Source: Streptomyces sp. F001 (GTDB lineage Bacteria > Actinomycetota > Actinomycetes > Streptomycetales > Streptomycetaceae). From it: a stretch of DNA of 64,000 bases. Under the pieces are notes generated by a model. The model saw nothing but the letters and a program-made list of their open reading frames with translations, ran no database searches and was not told where the DNA came from. The DNA is taken from the NCBI RefSeq assembly GCF_004187715.1, contig NZ_QZWF01000013.1, positions 62,001 through 126,000 on the forward strand, read 5' to 3'. This document shows positions 57,191 through 64,000 of this stretch, one piece after another; position 1 is the stretch's first letter; the number at the start of each line of letters is the position of its first letter. The translations under genes were made by a program, and so were the position numbers.

Positions 57191-57856
57191 ATGCAGAAGT
57201 TCGACACCCCCGCCCCGATCTCCGCCGTCCTGGACATCCCCGCTGGACGCATCCGGTTCATCGCCGCAGACCGCGCCGACACCACCGTCGAGGTCCTGCC
57301 CGCCACCCCCTCCAAGAGCCGCGACACCAAGACCGCGGAGCAGACCACCGTCGCCTATGCCGACGGCGTCCTGCGGCTCGAGGCCGCACCGGCCAAGAAC
57401 CAGGCCTTCGGCCCCTCCGGAGCCATCGAGGTGACCATCCAGCTGCCCGCCGGCTCCCGCATCGAGGCCAAGACCGCCGGCGCCGAACTCCGCGGCGTCG
57501 GACGCCTCGGCGACATCGTCTTCGACGGCGCATACCGCCAGATCAAGATCGACGAGGCCGCGAGCGTCCGCCTCACCGCGCTCGACGGCGACGTCGAGGT
57601 CGGCCGGCTGGGCGGCCCCGCGGAGATCAGCACCACAAGGGGCGACATCCGCATCACCGAGGCCGTGCGCGGCACGGTCGTGCTCCGCACCCAGTCCGGC
57701 GACATTTCGGTCGGCGCCGCCGCCGGCGTCTCGGCCGTCCTGGACGCCGGCACCGACTACGGCCGCGTCAGCAACGCCCTCAAGAACGATGGCACCGCCG
57801 AACTCGACATCCACGCGACCACCGCCTACGGCGACATCACCGCCCGCAGCCTCTGA
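57191..57856 (+). CDS. DUF4097 beta-helix protein
   Basis: A 221-residue cytoplasmic-looking protein of short beta strands in the DUF4097 pattern: VLDIPAGRIRFIAADRADTTVEVLP, IEVTIQLPAGSRIEAKTAGAELRGVG, VRLTALDGDVEVGRLGG, RITEAVRGTVVLRTQSGDISVGAA. These stack as a beta-helix or bactofilin-like scaffold. No signal peptide or membrane helix is seen. It is the first gene of a DrrAB-like exporter operon; the gap to the ATPase gene is 19 bases. Such genes often accompany DrrAB-like exporters, and the role is unknown. Confidence 0.88.
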   Translation: MQKFDTPAPISAVLDIPAGRIRFIAADRADTTVEVLPATPSKSRDTKTAEQTTVAYADGVLRLEAAPAKNQAFGPSGAIEVTIQLPAGSRIEAKTAGAELRGVGRLGDIVFDGAYRQIKIDEAASVRLTALDGDVEVGRLGGPAEISTTRGDIRITEAVRGTVVLRTQSGDISVGAAAGVSAVLDAGTDYGRVSNALKNDGTAELDIHATTAYGDITARSL

Positions 57857-57875
57857 GCCTCAAGGAGCTCCCCTC

Positions 57876-58838
57876 ATGACCAACCTGGCCATCGCGGCAC
57901 ACGGGCTGCGCAAGTCCTACGGCGACAAGACCGTGCTCGACGGTATCGACCTGACCGTCCCGGAAGGAACGATCTTCTCCCTGCTCGGCCCGAACGGCGC
58001 CGGAAAGACCACCGCCGTCAAGATCCTCTCCACCCTCATCACCGCCGACGCCGGCGACCTGCACGTCGGCGGCCACGACCTGGCCGCCGACCCGCAGGCG
58101 GTGCGTGCCGCGATCGGCGTCACCGGGCAGTTCTCCGCCGTCGACGGCCTGATCACCGGCGAGGAGAACATGCTCCTCATGGCGGACCTGCACCACCTGC
58201 CCAAGCACGAGGGGCAGCGCACCGCCGCCGAACTGCTGGAGCGCTTCGACCTCGTCGACGCCGCCCAGAAGCCCGCCTCCACCTACTCCGGCGGCATGAA
58301 GCGCCGCCTGGACATCGCCATGACCCTGGTCGGCGGTCCGCGGATCATCTTCCTCGACGAGCCGACCACCGGCCTCGACCCCCGCAGCCGCCACAACATG
58401 TGGCAGATCATCCGCGAACTGGTCGCCGACGGCGTCACCGTCTTCCTCACCACCCAGTACCTGGAGGAGGCCGACGAACTCGCCGACCGTATCGCCGTGC
58501 TCAACAACGGCAAGATCGCCGCCGAGGGCACCGCCGAGAAGCTCAAGCGGCTCATCCCGGGTGGGCACGTGCGGCTCCGCTTCGCCGATCCGGCCGCCTA
58601 CCAGTCCGCCGCCTCCGCGCTGCGCGAGGTCACCAGGGACGACGAGGCGCTGGCGCTGCAGATCCCCAGCGACGGCACCCAGCGCGAGCTGCGCTCCATC
58701 CTCGACCGGCTGGACTCGGCCGGCATCGAGGCGGACGAGCTGACCGTGCACACCCCCGACCTCGACGACGTGTTCTTCGCCCTGACCGGCTCCACCGTGC
58801 CGAGCCAGCCCAACGAGCCCAAGGAGGCTGTCCGATGA
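57876..58838 (+). CDS. DrrA-type ABC exporter ATP-binding protein
   Basis: A 320-residue ATPase. Walker A LLGPNGAGKTTAVKIL, the signature TYSGGMKRRLDIAMTL, Walker B IIFLDEPTTGLD and a C-terminal DUF4162-like domain (HVRLRFADPAAYQSAASAL to the end), as in daunorubicin-resistance DrrA. AAGGAG lies ahead of ATG 57876, and the stop overlaps the permease start (ATGA at 58835). It energises efflux of a hydrophobic compound. Confidence 0.93.
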   Translation: MTNLAIAAHGLRKSYGDKTVLDGIDLTVPEGTIFSLLGPNGAGKTTAVKILSTLITADAGDLHVGGHDLAADPQAVRAAIGVTGQFSAVDGLITGEENMLLMADLHHLPKHEGQRTAAELLERFDLVDAAQKPASTYSGGMKRRLDIAMTLVGGPRIIFLDEPTTGLDPRSRHNMWQIIRELVADGVTVFLTTQYLEEADELADRIAVLNNGKIAAEGTAEKLKRLIPGGHVRLRFADPAAYQSAASALREVTRDDEALALQIPSDGTQRELRSILDRLDSAGIEADELTVHTPDLDDVFFALTGSTVPSQPNEPKEAVR

Positions 58839-59626
58839 GCTCCCTCTCCCTCGCCGCACGCGACTGGTCCACGATGCTGCGCCGTAACCTCCTGCACGCG
58901 CGGCGCTACCCGTCGCTGACCCTGAACCTGCTGCTGACGCCGGTCATGCTGCTGCTGCTCTTCGTCTACATCTTCGGCGACGTGATGAGCGCGGGCATCG
59001 GTGGCGGCGGCGCCGATCGCTCCGAGTACATCGCCTATATCGTCCCGGGCATCCTGATGATGACCATCGGCAGCACCGTGATCGGGGCCGCGGTGTCCGT
59101 CTCCACCGATATGGCCGAGGGCCTCATCGCCCGCTTCCGCACGATGGCGATCCACCGCGGCTCCGTGATCATCGGGCACGTCGTCGGCAGCGTGCTGCAG
59201 GTGCTCGCCAGCCTGGTCCTCGTCGGTGCCGTCGCCGTGGCCATCGGCTTCCGGTCCACCGGCGCCACGGCCGTGGAGTGGCTGGCGGCGTTCGGGCTGC
59301 TCGCGCTCTTCGCGCTGGCGCTCACCTGGATCGCGGTCGGGATGGGCATGGCCAGCCCGAACGCCGAGGCGGCCAGCAACATGGCCATGCCGCTGATCCT
59401 CCTGCCGCTCATCTCGAGCGCCTTCATCCCGGCCGACACGATGCCGGGCTGGTTCCAGCCGATCGCCGAGTACCAGCCGTTCACGCCGGCCATCGAGACC
59501 CTGCGCGGCCTGCTGCTCGGCACCGAGATCGGCAACAACTGGTGGATCGCGATCGCCTGGTGCGTCGGCCTGTCCGCGCTCGGCTACCGCTGGTCGATGG
59601 CGTTGTTCAACCGCGGCCCGAAGTAA
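58835..59626 (+). CDS. DrrB-type ABC-2 exporter permease
   Basis: A 263-residue ABC-2 permease with six helices, including LTLNLLLTPVMLLLLFVYIFG, YIVPGILMMTIGSTVIGAAVSV and MPLILLPLISSAFIPADTMPGW; the last string (AFIP..TMPGW) is the family mark. It forms a pair with the DrrA-type ATPase. Drug or metabolite export is expected; the substrate is not known. A strong hairpin ends the operon at 59671-59711. Confidence 0.93.
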   Translation: MSSLSLAARDWSTMLRRNLLHARRYPSLTLNLLLTPVMLLLLFVYIFGDVMSAGIGGGGADRSEYIAYIVPGILMMTIGSTVIGAAVSVSTDMAEGLIARFRTMAIHRGSVIIGHVVGSVLQVLASLVLVGAVAVAIGFRSTGATAVEWLAAFGLLALFALALTWIAVGMGMASPNAEAASNMAMPLILLPLISSAFIPADTMPGWFQPIAEYQPFTPAIETLRGLLLGTEIGNNWWIAIAWCVGLSALGYRWSMALFNRGPK

Positions 59627-59670
59627 CTGCCATGACAGCGCGGGCCGCCTCCCGCACCTCGTCCCGCCCC

Positions 59671-59711
59671 AGGGCGGCGTACTCCGACACCGCGTCGGTG
59701 TACGCCGCCCT
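59671..59711. terminator. Strong terminator hairpin
   Basis: Arms 59671-59682 and 59700-59711 (12 bp perfect), plus an inner 5-bp stem CCGAC/GTCGG (59684-59688, 59694-59698) separated by a single T/T mismatch. A short T run follows. It lies 44 bases after the exporter stop. Confidence 0.85.
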
Positions 59712-59802
59712 TTCCGCGTCATCGCCATCAGGCACTCAGCCCCGTCCCGCCGTGTCCGATTCCTTCAAGACCCCGCCTCCCGGTGCCTCCTACGGTGGCC
59801 CC

Positions 59803-60207
59803 ATGAGTCCACGATTCGATGCCATCGGCCTGGTCGTCTCCGACATGGCCGCCTCTGTTGCCTTCTACCGTCGTCTTGGGTTCGCGTTCCCCGAGGGTGC
59901 CGAGGAGCAGCCGCACGCCGAGGCCGAACTGCCCGGCGGGCTGCGGCTGTTGCTGGACAGCGAGGAGAGCGTGCGGTCCTTCCATCCCGGGTGGCAGCCG
60001 CCCGTCGGGGGCGGCCGGGCCTCGCTCGCGCTGCTGTGCGACGGGCCCGGTGAGGTCGACGCGGTGTACGAGGAGATGGTGGGTGCCGGCTACCGGGGCG
60101 AGCTCAAGCCGTGGGACGCCTTCTGGGGTCAGCGCTACGCCGTCCTGAACGACCCGGACGGAGGCGGGGTCGACCTGTTCGCGCCGCTGCCGTCAGCCGG
60201 CGAGTAG
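59803..60207 (+). CDS. VOC family protein
   Basis: A 134-residue glyoxalase-like protein (FDAIGLVVSDMAASVAFYRRLGFAFPEG, LRLLLDSEESVRSFHPGW, VLNDPDGGGVDLFAPL). Such small VOC proteins are often paired with an AraC regulator in streptomycetes, and the AraC gene on the opposite strand overlaps it by 15 bases at the ends. Substrate unknown. Confidence 0.88.
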   Translation: MSPRFDAIGLVVSDMAASVAFYRRLGFAFPEGAEEQPHAEAELPGGLRLLLDSEESVRSFHPGWQPPVGGGRASLALLCDGPGEVDAVYEEMVGAGYRGELKPWDAFWGQRYAVLNDPDGGGVDLFAPLPSAGE

Positions 60208-60876
60208 CTCGCCCAGCGTGGTTCCCGCCAACTCCCGTACGTCCCGGGCCAGGTGGGCCTGGTCCGCGAATCCGGCCCGGGTCGCCGTGTCCGCGAAGGG
60301 CACGCCCTGCCGTGCCAGCGTCAGCGCCCGTTGCAGCCGCAGTACGCGGGCCAGCGTCTTCGGGCCGTAGCCGAACGCGGCCAGTGAGCGGCGGTGCAAC
60401 CGGCGTGCGCCGACGCCGAGTTCGTCGGCCGTGGCGGCGACCGGGCGGCCCGCGTCCAGGGCCGCGACGACCTGCCGCAGCAGGGGGTCGGGCGGCTCGG
60501 CGTCGGCCGCGAGACGCAGGGCCACGTCCTCCAGCCCGCCGGCCGGATCGGCGGCCGCGTTCACGCGTGCGGTGAGCTGCCGTGCGCGCGCGGCCGGCCA
60601 CAGGTCGGCAAGCTCGACGCGCCGGTCGCGGACCTCGTACGCGGGCATCCCCAGGAGGGTGGGCGCGGTGCCCGGGTAGAAGCGGACACCCGCCCAGGGC
60701 CCAGCCGTGCCCTCGGTGACGTACGCGTGTGTGTCCGGGCCGGCGACGAGCAGCCTGCCGTCGTTCCAGAGCAGGTCCATGCAGCCGTCGGGCAGGACCC
60801 GCCCCGCACCGGACCCGGTCGGCGTGTTCGTCCACACCACCGCCCCGCTCACCCTGGACGCCCGCTCCGCGTACAC
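60193..60876 (-). CDS. AraC family regulator (short form)
   Basis: A 227-residue regulator from GTG 60876. The N-terminal region (RVLPDGCMDLLWNDGRLLVAGPDTHAYV, RFYPGTAPTLLGMPAYEVRDRRVELADLW) is the DUF6597-like domain common to small AraC proteins. The HTH is in the last ~90 residues (ATADELGVGARRLHRRSLAAFGYGPKTLARVLRLQRAL, DTATRAGFADQAHLARDVREL). It is 10 bases after the stop of the longer AraC gene and likely co-transcribed with it. Confidence 0.9.
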   Translation of the reverse strand: MYAERASRVSGAVVWTNTPTGSGAGRVLPDGCMDLLWNDGRLLVAGPDTHAYVTEGTAGPWAGVRFYPGTAPTLLGMPAYEVRDRRVELADLWPAARARQLTARVNAAADPAGGLEDVALRLAADAEPPDPLLRQVVAALDAGRPVAATADELGVGARRLHRRSLAAFGYGPKTLARVLRLQRALTLARQGVPFADTATRAGFADQAHLARDVRELAGTTLGELLAG

Positions 60877-60886
60877 GTACGCCAGA

Positions 60887-61861
60887 CTACGACGCCCCCG
60901 GGGCCTGTCCGGCGACCCCGACGATCTGCGCTCCCCGCGTCCGGTGTTCCTGCGGGCTCACCCCGTACACCCGTTTGAAGGCGTTGGACAGGGCGAAGGC
61001 GCTGCCGTAGCCGACCTGGCGGGCGATCGCCTCCAGGGTGTCGTCGGAGTCGCGCAGCCGGTCGGCGGCGAGGGCGAGGCGCCAGCCGGTGAGGTAGGCC
61101 ATGGGGGGTTCGCCGACCAGGTCGGTGAAGCGGCGGGCCAGCGCGGCCCGCGACACCCCGGCCTTGACGGCGAGCGACGCCACGGTCCACGGGTGGGCGG
61201 GGTCGTCCTGGACGAGGCGCAGCACCCGGCCCACGGCCGGGTCCGCCAACGCCCGGTACCAGGCGGGGGCCTCGGCCTCGGGCCGGGAGAACCAGGCCCG
61301 CAGCGCGGCGATGACCAGCAGGTCCAGCAGCCGGTCCAGGACGACCTCCTGGCCCGGTTCGTCGCGCACGATCTCCTCCATGAGCAGCGGCGTGAGCGGG
61401 CAGCGCCACACGTCGGAGGGCAGGGACAGCAGCGGGGGCAGGGCGTCCAGCAGCCGGCCGCTGATCTCGCCCCGCCAGAGGTAGGTGCCGATCAGCATGA
61501 CGGCCGAGCCGTCGAGGCGGTCGCCCCAGGTGCGGACGCCCAGGTCCATGGAGCCGCGCAGGGAGCGGCCGTCGGGGTAGCGGCACTCGGCGCCCGGCAG
61601 GATCAGCGCCTGCGGCGGCGTGCCGGGGTCGTCGGCGCAGGTGTAGGGGGCGGGGCCGCGGGCGATGGCGAGGTCGCCGGCCCGCAGCCGCACCCGCTCC
61701 CCCGTGTCCGGGACGACCCAGGCGTCGCCGCGCACCATCAGCATCACCGTCAGCGGCGCCTGGTCCTCCACCCGGACGGCCCACGGCGGATCGAAGCACG
61801 CCCGGATCATGAAGGCGCCCCGCGCGCGGGGACCCTCCAGGAGACCTGCGAGTGCATCCAT
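60887..61861 (-). CDS. AraC family regulator with cupin_6 sensor domain
   Basis: A 324-residue regulator. ATG 61861 begins the cupin_6/AraC-binding domain (LEGPRARGAFMIRACFDPPWAVRVEDQAPLTVMLMVRGDAW). The C-terminal HTH has WTVASLAVKAGVSRAALARRFTDLVGEPPMAYLTGWRLALAADRL and GYGSAFALSNAFKRVYGVSPQEHR. It is divergent from the NmrA-like oxidoreductase at 61943 (81-base gap), a frequent pairing in which the AraC protein controls the reductase. The longer open frame beyond 61861 reads antisense into that gene. Confidence 0.92.
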   Translation of the reverse strand: MDALAGLLEGPRARGAFMIRACFDPPWAVRVEDQAPLTVMLMVRGDAWVVPDTGERVRLRAGDLAIARGPAPYTCADDPGTPPQALILPGAECRYPDGRSLRGSMDLGVRTWGDRLDGSAVMLIGTYLWRGEISGRLLDALPPLLSLPSDVWRCPLTPLLMEEIVRDEPGQEVVLDRLLDLLVIAALRAWFSRPEAEAPAWYRALADPAVGRVLRLVQDDPAHPWTVASLAVKAGVSRAALARRFTDLVGEPPMAYLTGWRLALAADRLRDSDDTLEAIARQVGYGSAFALSNAFKRVYGVSPQEHRTRGAQIVGVAGQAPGAS

Positions 61862-61942
61862 GCGGCCAGCGTAGATGTGCACGTATGGGAATGAGCCGTT
61901 CAGCGATGGGCCCGTACCGCACTGCGGCAGTTCACTGGACTC

Positions 61943-62776
61943 ATGACACGGAAAACGGACATGACGGTGGTAGTGACCGGTGCGTCCGGTCGTACGGGCA
62001 GCCGGGTCGCCCGGGCCGTGCAGGCCGCCGGGCTGACGGTGCGGCCCGCCACGCGCGCCCAGGGCTTCGACTGGGCGGACCGGTCGACGTGGGCGCAGAC
62101 GCTGCGGGGCGCCGACGCGGCGTATCTCGTCCACCCCGGGGACGTCGGTTCGGCGGCGGCCACGCGGGCGGTCGGGCTGCTCGCGCACGAAGCGGTCTCG
62201 CTCGGCGTACGGCGGCTGGTGCTGCTGTCGGCGCGCGGCGAGGAGCAGGCGCGGCCGACCGAGGAGGCGCTGCGGGAGTCGGCCGCGGACTGGACGGTCG
62301 TACAGGCGGCGTGGTTCATGCAGAACTTCAGCGAAGGGCCGCTGGTGGAGGGGTTGCGGCTGGGCGGGGAGCTGGTGTTCCCCGGTGGTGAGGTGCGCGA
62401 GCCGTTCATCGATGTGCGGGACATCGCCGACGTGGTGGTGGCGGTGCTGCTGGCGGGTGACCGGTACGTGGGGAAGGCGGTCGACGTGTCCGGGCCGCGG
62501 CTGCTGACGTTCGGGGAGGCGGTCGCGGAGATCGCGAAGGCGACCGGGCGCGAGCTGACGTACAGGCCCGTCCCGCCGCGTGCGTACGGCGAGCACCTGG
62601 CCGGACTCGGTGTGCCGGACGAGGAGGTCGAGCTGCTCGTGGAGGTGTTCGAGACGCTGCTCGACGGGCGGAACTCGCATCTGTCGGACGGCGTCCAGCG
62701 GGTGCTGGGGCGCGAGCCGCGCGACTTCGCGGAGTTCGCCGCCGAGGCCGCGGCGGCGGGGACGTGGAGGGCCTGA
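61943..62776 (+). CDS. NmrA-like NAD(P)-binding oxidoreductase
   Basis: A 277-residue protein. The Rossmann start VVVTGASGRTGSRVARAVQAAGL is the atypical-SDR NmrA type; ADAAYLVHPGDVGSAAATRAV and WTVVQAAWFMQNFSEGPL follow the quinone-oxidoreductase-like subgroup (SDR_a5). ATG 61943 is the first good start; ATG 61961 (MTVVV) is also possible. Probably controlled by the divergent cupin-AraC regulator. Confidence 0.9.
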   Translation: MTRKTDMTVVVTGASGRTGSRVARAVQAAGLTVRPATRAQGFDWADRSTWAQTLRGADAAYLVHPGDVGSAAATRAVGLLAHEAVSLGVRRLVLLSARGEEQARPTEEALRESAADWTVVQAAWFMQNFSEGPLVEGLRLGGELVFPGGEVREPFIDVRDIADVVVAVLLAGDRYVGKAVDVSGPRLLTFGEAVAEIAKATGRELTYRPVPPRAYGEHLAGLGVPDEEVELLVEVFETLLDGRNSHLSDGVQRVLGREPRDFAEFAAEAAAAGTWRA

Positions 62777-62789
62777 GCGCCCAGCGGCC

Positions 62790-63935
62790 CTACTCCTGCG
62801 GCGGCGTCTCCCCGCCCCCCTTGTGCGTGCTCTTGACCTGTGTGCGCAGGCGGGAGGTCACGTCCTCCGGCGGGAGGAAGCGGGACCAGCGCTCCGGGAA
62901 CTCGGACGGCATGTCGGGGTCGTCCGGGTCCGGGTCGTGCTCGCGGGCCGCGGCCGCGCGGGCGACGTACTCGGCGACCTGCGCCTCGCGCATCCGCTCG
63001 TTGGCGGCGCGGGCGGCGGCCGTGGCGGCGGCGGGCCAGACCCGGTCGATGGCCGCGTTGACGGCGGCACCGACGAGGACGGCGAAGGCGGACACGCCGA
63101 TCCACAGCAGCACGGCGACGGCGGCGGCGAGGGAGCCGTAGATCGTCGCGCCCTCGATGGTGTTCGTCAGGTAGATCCGCAGCAGGAAGCTGCCCAGCAC
63201 CCACATGGCGAGGGCGACCAGGGCGCCGGGGACGTCCTCCACCCAGGGCGAGCGCACCGGCACCGACACGTGGTAGAGCGTGGTCAGGAAGGCGATGGAC
63301 AGCACGATCACCACGGGCCAGTACAGGACCTGCACGACCGTCGTCGACCACGGCAGGATCCGCACCACCGCGTCGGGGCCGGCCACCATCAGCGGCAGCG
63401 CGACCGAGCCGATCAGCAGGGCCGCCAGGAACAGCAGGAACGCCACCAGGCGGGTCCTGACGATCCCGCGGACCCCGTCGAGGCCGTACATCACGGTGAT
63501 GGTGTCGATGAAGACGTTCACCGCGCGCGAGCCGGACCACAGGGCGAACAGGAAACCTATGGAGATGACGTCGGGGCGGCCGCCCTTCATCACGTCGTCC
63601 AGGATCGGCTGCGCGATCTGGGTCACGCCCTTGTCGGACAGGACGGTGCGCGAGGCCTCCAGGAGGTTGGCCTCCAGGCTGGAGATCGTGTCGGTGCCGG
63701 TCCAGTCGTCGACGTAGCCGAGCAGGCCGATCAGGCTGAGCAGCAGCGGCGGCACGGACAGCAGGGTGAAGAACGCGGCCTCGGCGGCCAGACCGAGAAT
63801 GCGGTACTCGATGCAGGAGTTGACGGTGTCCTTGAGCAGCAGCCAGGCGGTCCTGCGCTTGGAGACGTTCCGGTAGAGGGCACGCGCCCGGTGGAGACGG
63901 CCGGACGGCGCGGGGGATTCACTTGCTGGCTGCAC
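62790..63935 (-). CDS. YihY/BrkB family membrane protein
   Basis: A 381-residue integral membrane protein from GTG 63935; the longer frame to 63971 starts with an unlikely leader. Conserved BrkB/YihY marks: AAEAAFFTLLSVPPLLLSLIGLLGYV, LFALWSGSRAVNVFIDTITVMYGL, VLYHVSVPV-like LYHVSVPVRSPWVEDVPGALVAL and SAFAVLVGAAVNAAIDRVWP. Six helices are predicted, with a basic N-terminus and a charged C-terminal tail. Members were once called RNase BN in error; their function is still unclear, perhaps transport or envelope integrity. Confidence 0.9.
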   Translation of the reverse strand: MQPASESPAPSGRLHRARALYRNVSKRRTAWLLLKDTVNSCIEYRILGLAAEAAFFTLLSVPPLLLSLIGLLGYVDDWTGTDTISSLEANLLEASRTVLSDKGVTQIAQPILDDVMKGGRPDVISIGFLFALWSGSRAVNVFIDTITVMYGLDGVRGIVRTRLVAFLLFLAALLIGSVALPLMVAGPDAVVRILPWSTTVVQVLYWPVVIVLSIAFLTTLYHVSVPVRSPWVEDVPGALVALAMWVLGSFLLRIYLTNTIEGATIYGSLAAAVAVLLWIGVSAFAVLVGAAVNAAIDRVWPAAATAAARAANERMREAQVAEYVARAAAAREHDPDPDDPDMPSEFPERWSRFLPPEDVTSRLRTQVKSTHKGGGETPPQE

Positions 63936-64000
63936 AAACCAAAGGTATCCGCCGTGCGGGGCCCGGTTCACCCTGGTGGGACGGTGGGCCGAGGGCTGCC

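Noticed and set aside
61862..62680. Extension of the cupin-AraC frame beyond 61861
   Set aside because: Antisense to the NmrA-like gene, Arg/Pro-rich and without domain similarity.

Overview
The window is high-GC actinobacterial DNA, almost certainly from a Streptomyces chromosome. Support comes from the strong third-position GC bias, twin-arginine export signals on many secreted proteins, several LacI regulators, an XRE (DUF5753)/DUF397/anti-sigma-like ATPase set, and transporters lacking their own ATPase. No rRNA, tRNA or CRISPR array was seen.

Layout. 1-0.54 kb: tail of a secreted jacalin-lectin protein. 0.6-5.4 kb: FtsX-type ABC exporter with a divergent two-component system. 5.4-5.9 kb: secreted I36-type inhibitor. 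6.06-9.6 kb: scrambled patch with two SDR genes, a MerR regulator, two methyltransferase fragments and an IS701-like transposase tail, bordered on both sides by clusters of an 18-bp degenerate repeat. 9.7-16.9 kb: housekeeping and orphan genes (squalene-cyclase-like membrane protein with a cupin partner, Nudix, PEP-mutase-like, DinB-like, FemX-like, VOC, a secreted unknown).

16.9-45.9 kb is the main functional block, a polysaccharide-utilisation region. It encodes a DUF2264 protein (frameshifted), a rhamnogalacturonan acetylesterase-like CE12 enzyme, two GH43 enzymes (one with a ricin-type domain), a membrane-anchored beta-helix surface protein, a homocysteine methyltransferase, a type-B carboxylesterase, a six-gene operon (CUT1 binding protein, two permeases, GH28-like protein, two alginate-lyase-like proteins), a 2-hydroxyacid dehydrogenase, a second CUT1 transporter and three LacI regulators. 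Palindromes of two types (AACCGGTT and AAGCGCTT cores) lie in the promoter regions and suggest at least two LacI circuits. The enzymes point to a pectic or arabinogalactan-like acidic polysaccharide; neither transporter has an ATPase gene, so a shared MsiK-type ATPase elsewhere is likely.

45.9-54.4 kb: PASTA protein, ThuA-like protein, RibD-type reductase, kinase-like protein, WhiJ-like XRE/DUF397/ATPase set, lipoprotein, VOC genes and a methyltransferase. Several genes here carry single-base frameshifts, so this part is either decaying or has sequence errors. 54.44-56.21 kb: a complete IS1634-family element with 17-bp inverted repeats and a CTAG duplication, placed exactly at the stop codon of the next gene. 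56.2-59.7 kb: an HTH-MarR regulator divergent from a DUF4097 protein and a DrrAB-like exporter. 59.8-64 kb: VOC, two AraC regulators, an NmrA-like oxidoreductase and a YihY/BrkB membrane protein.
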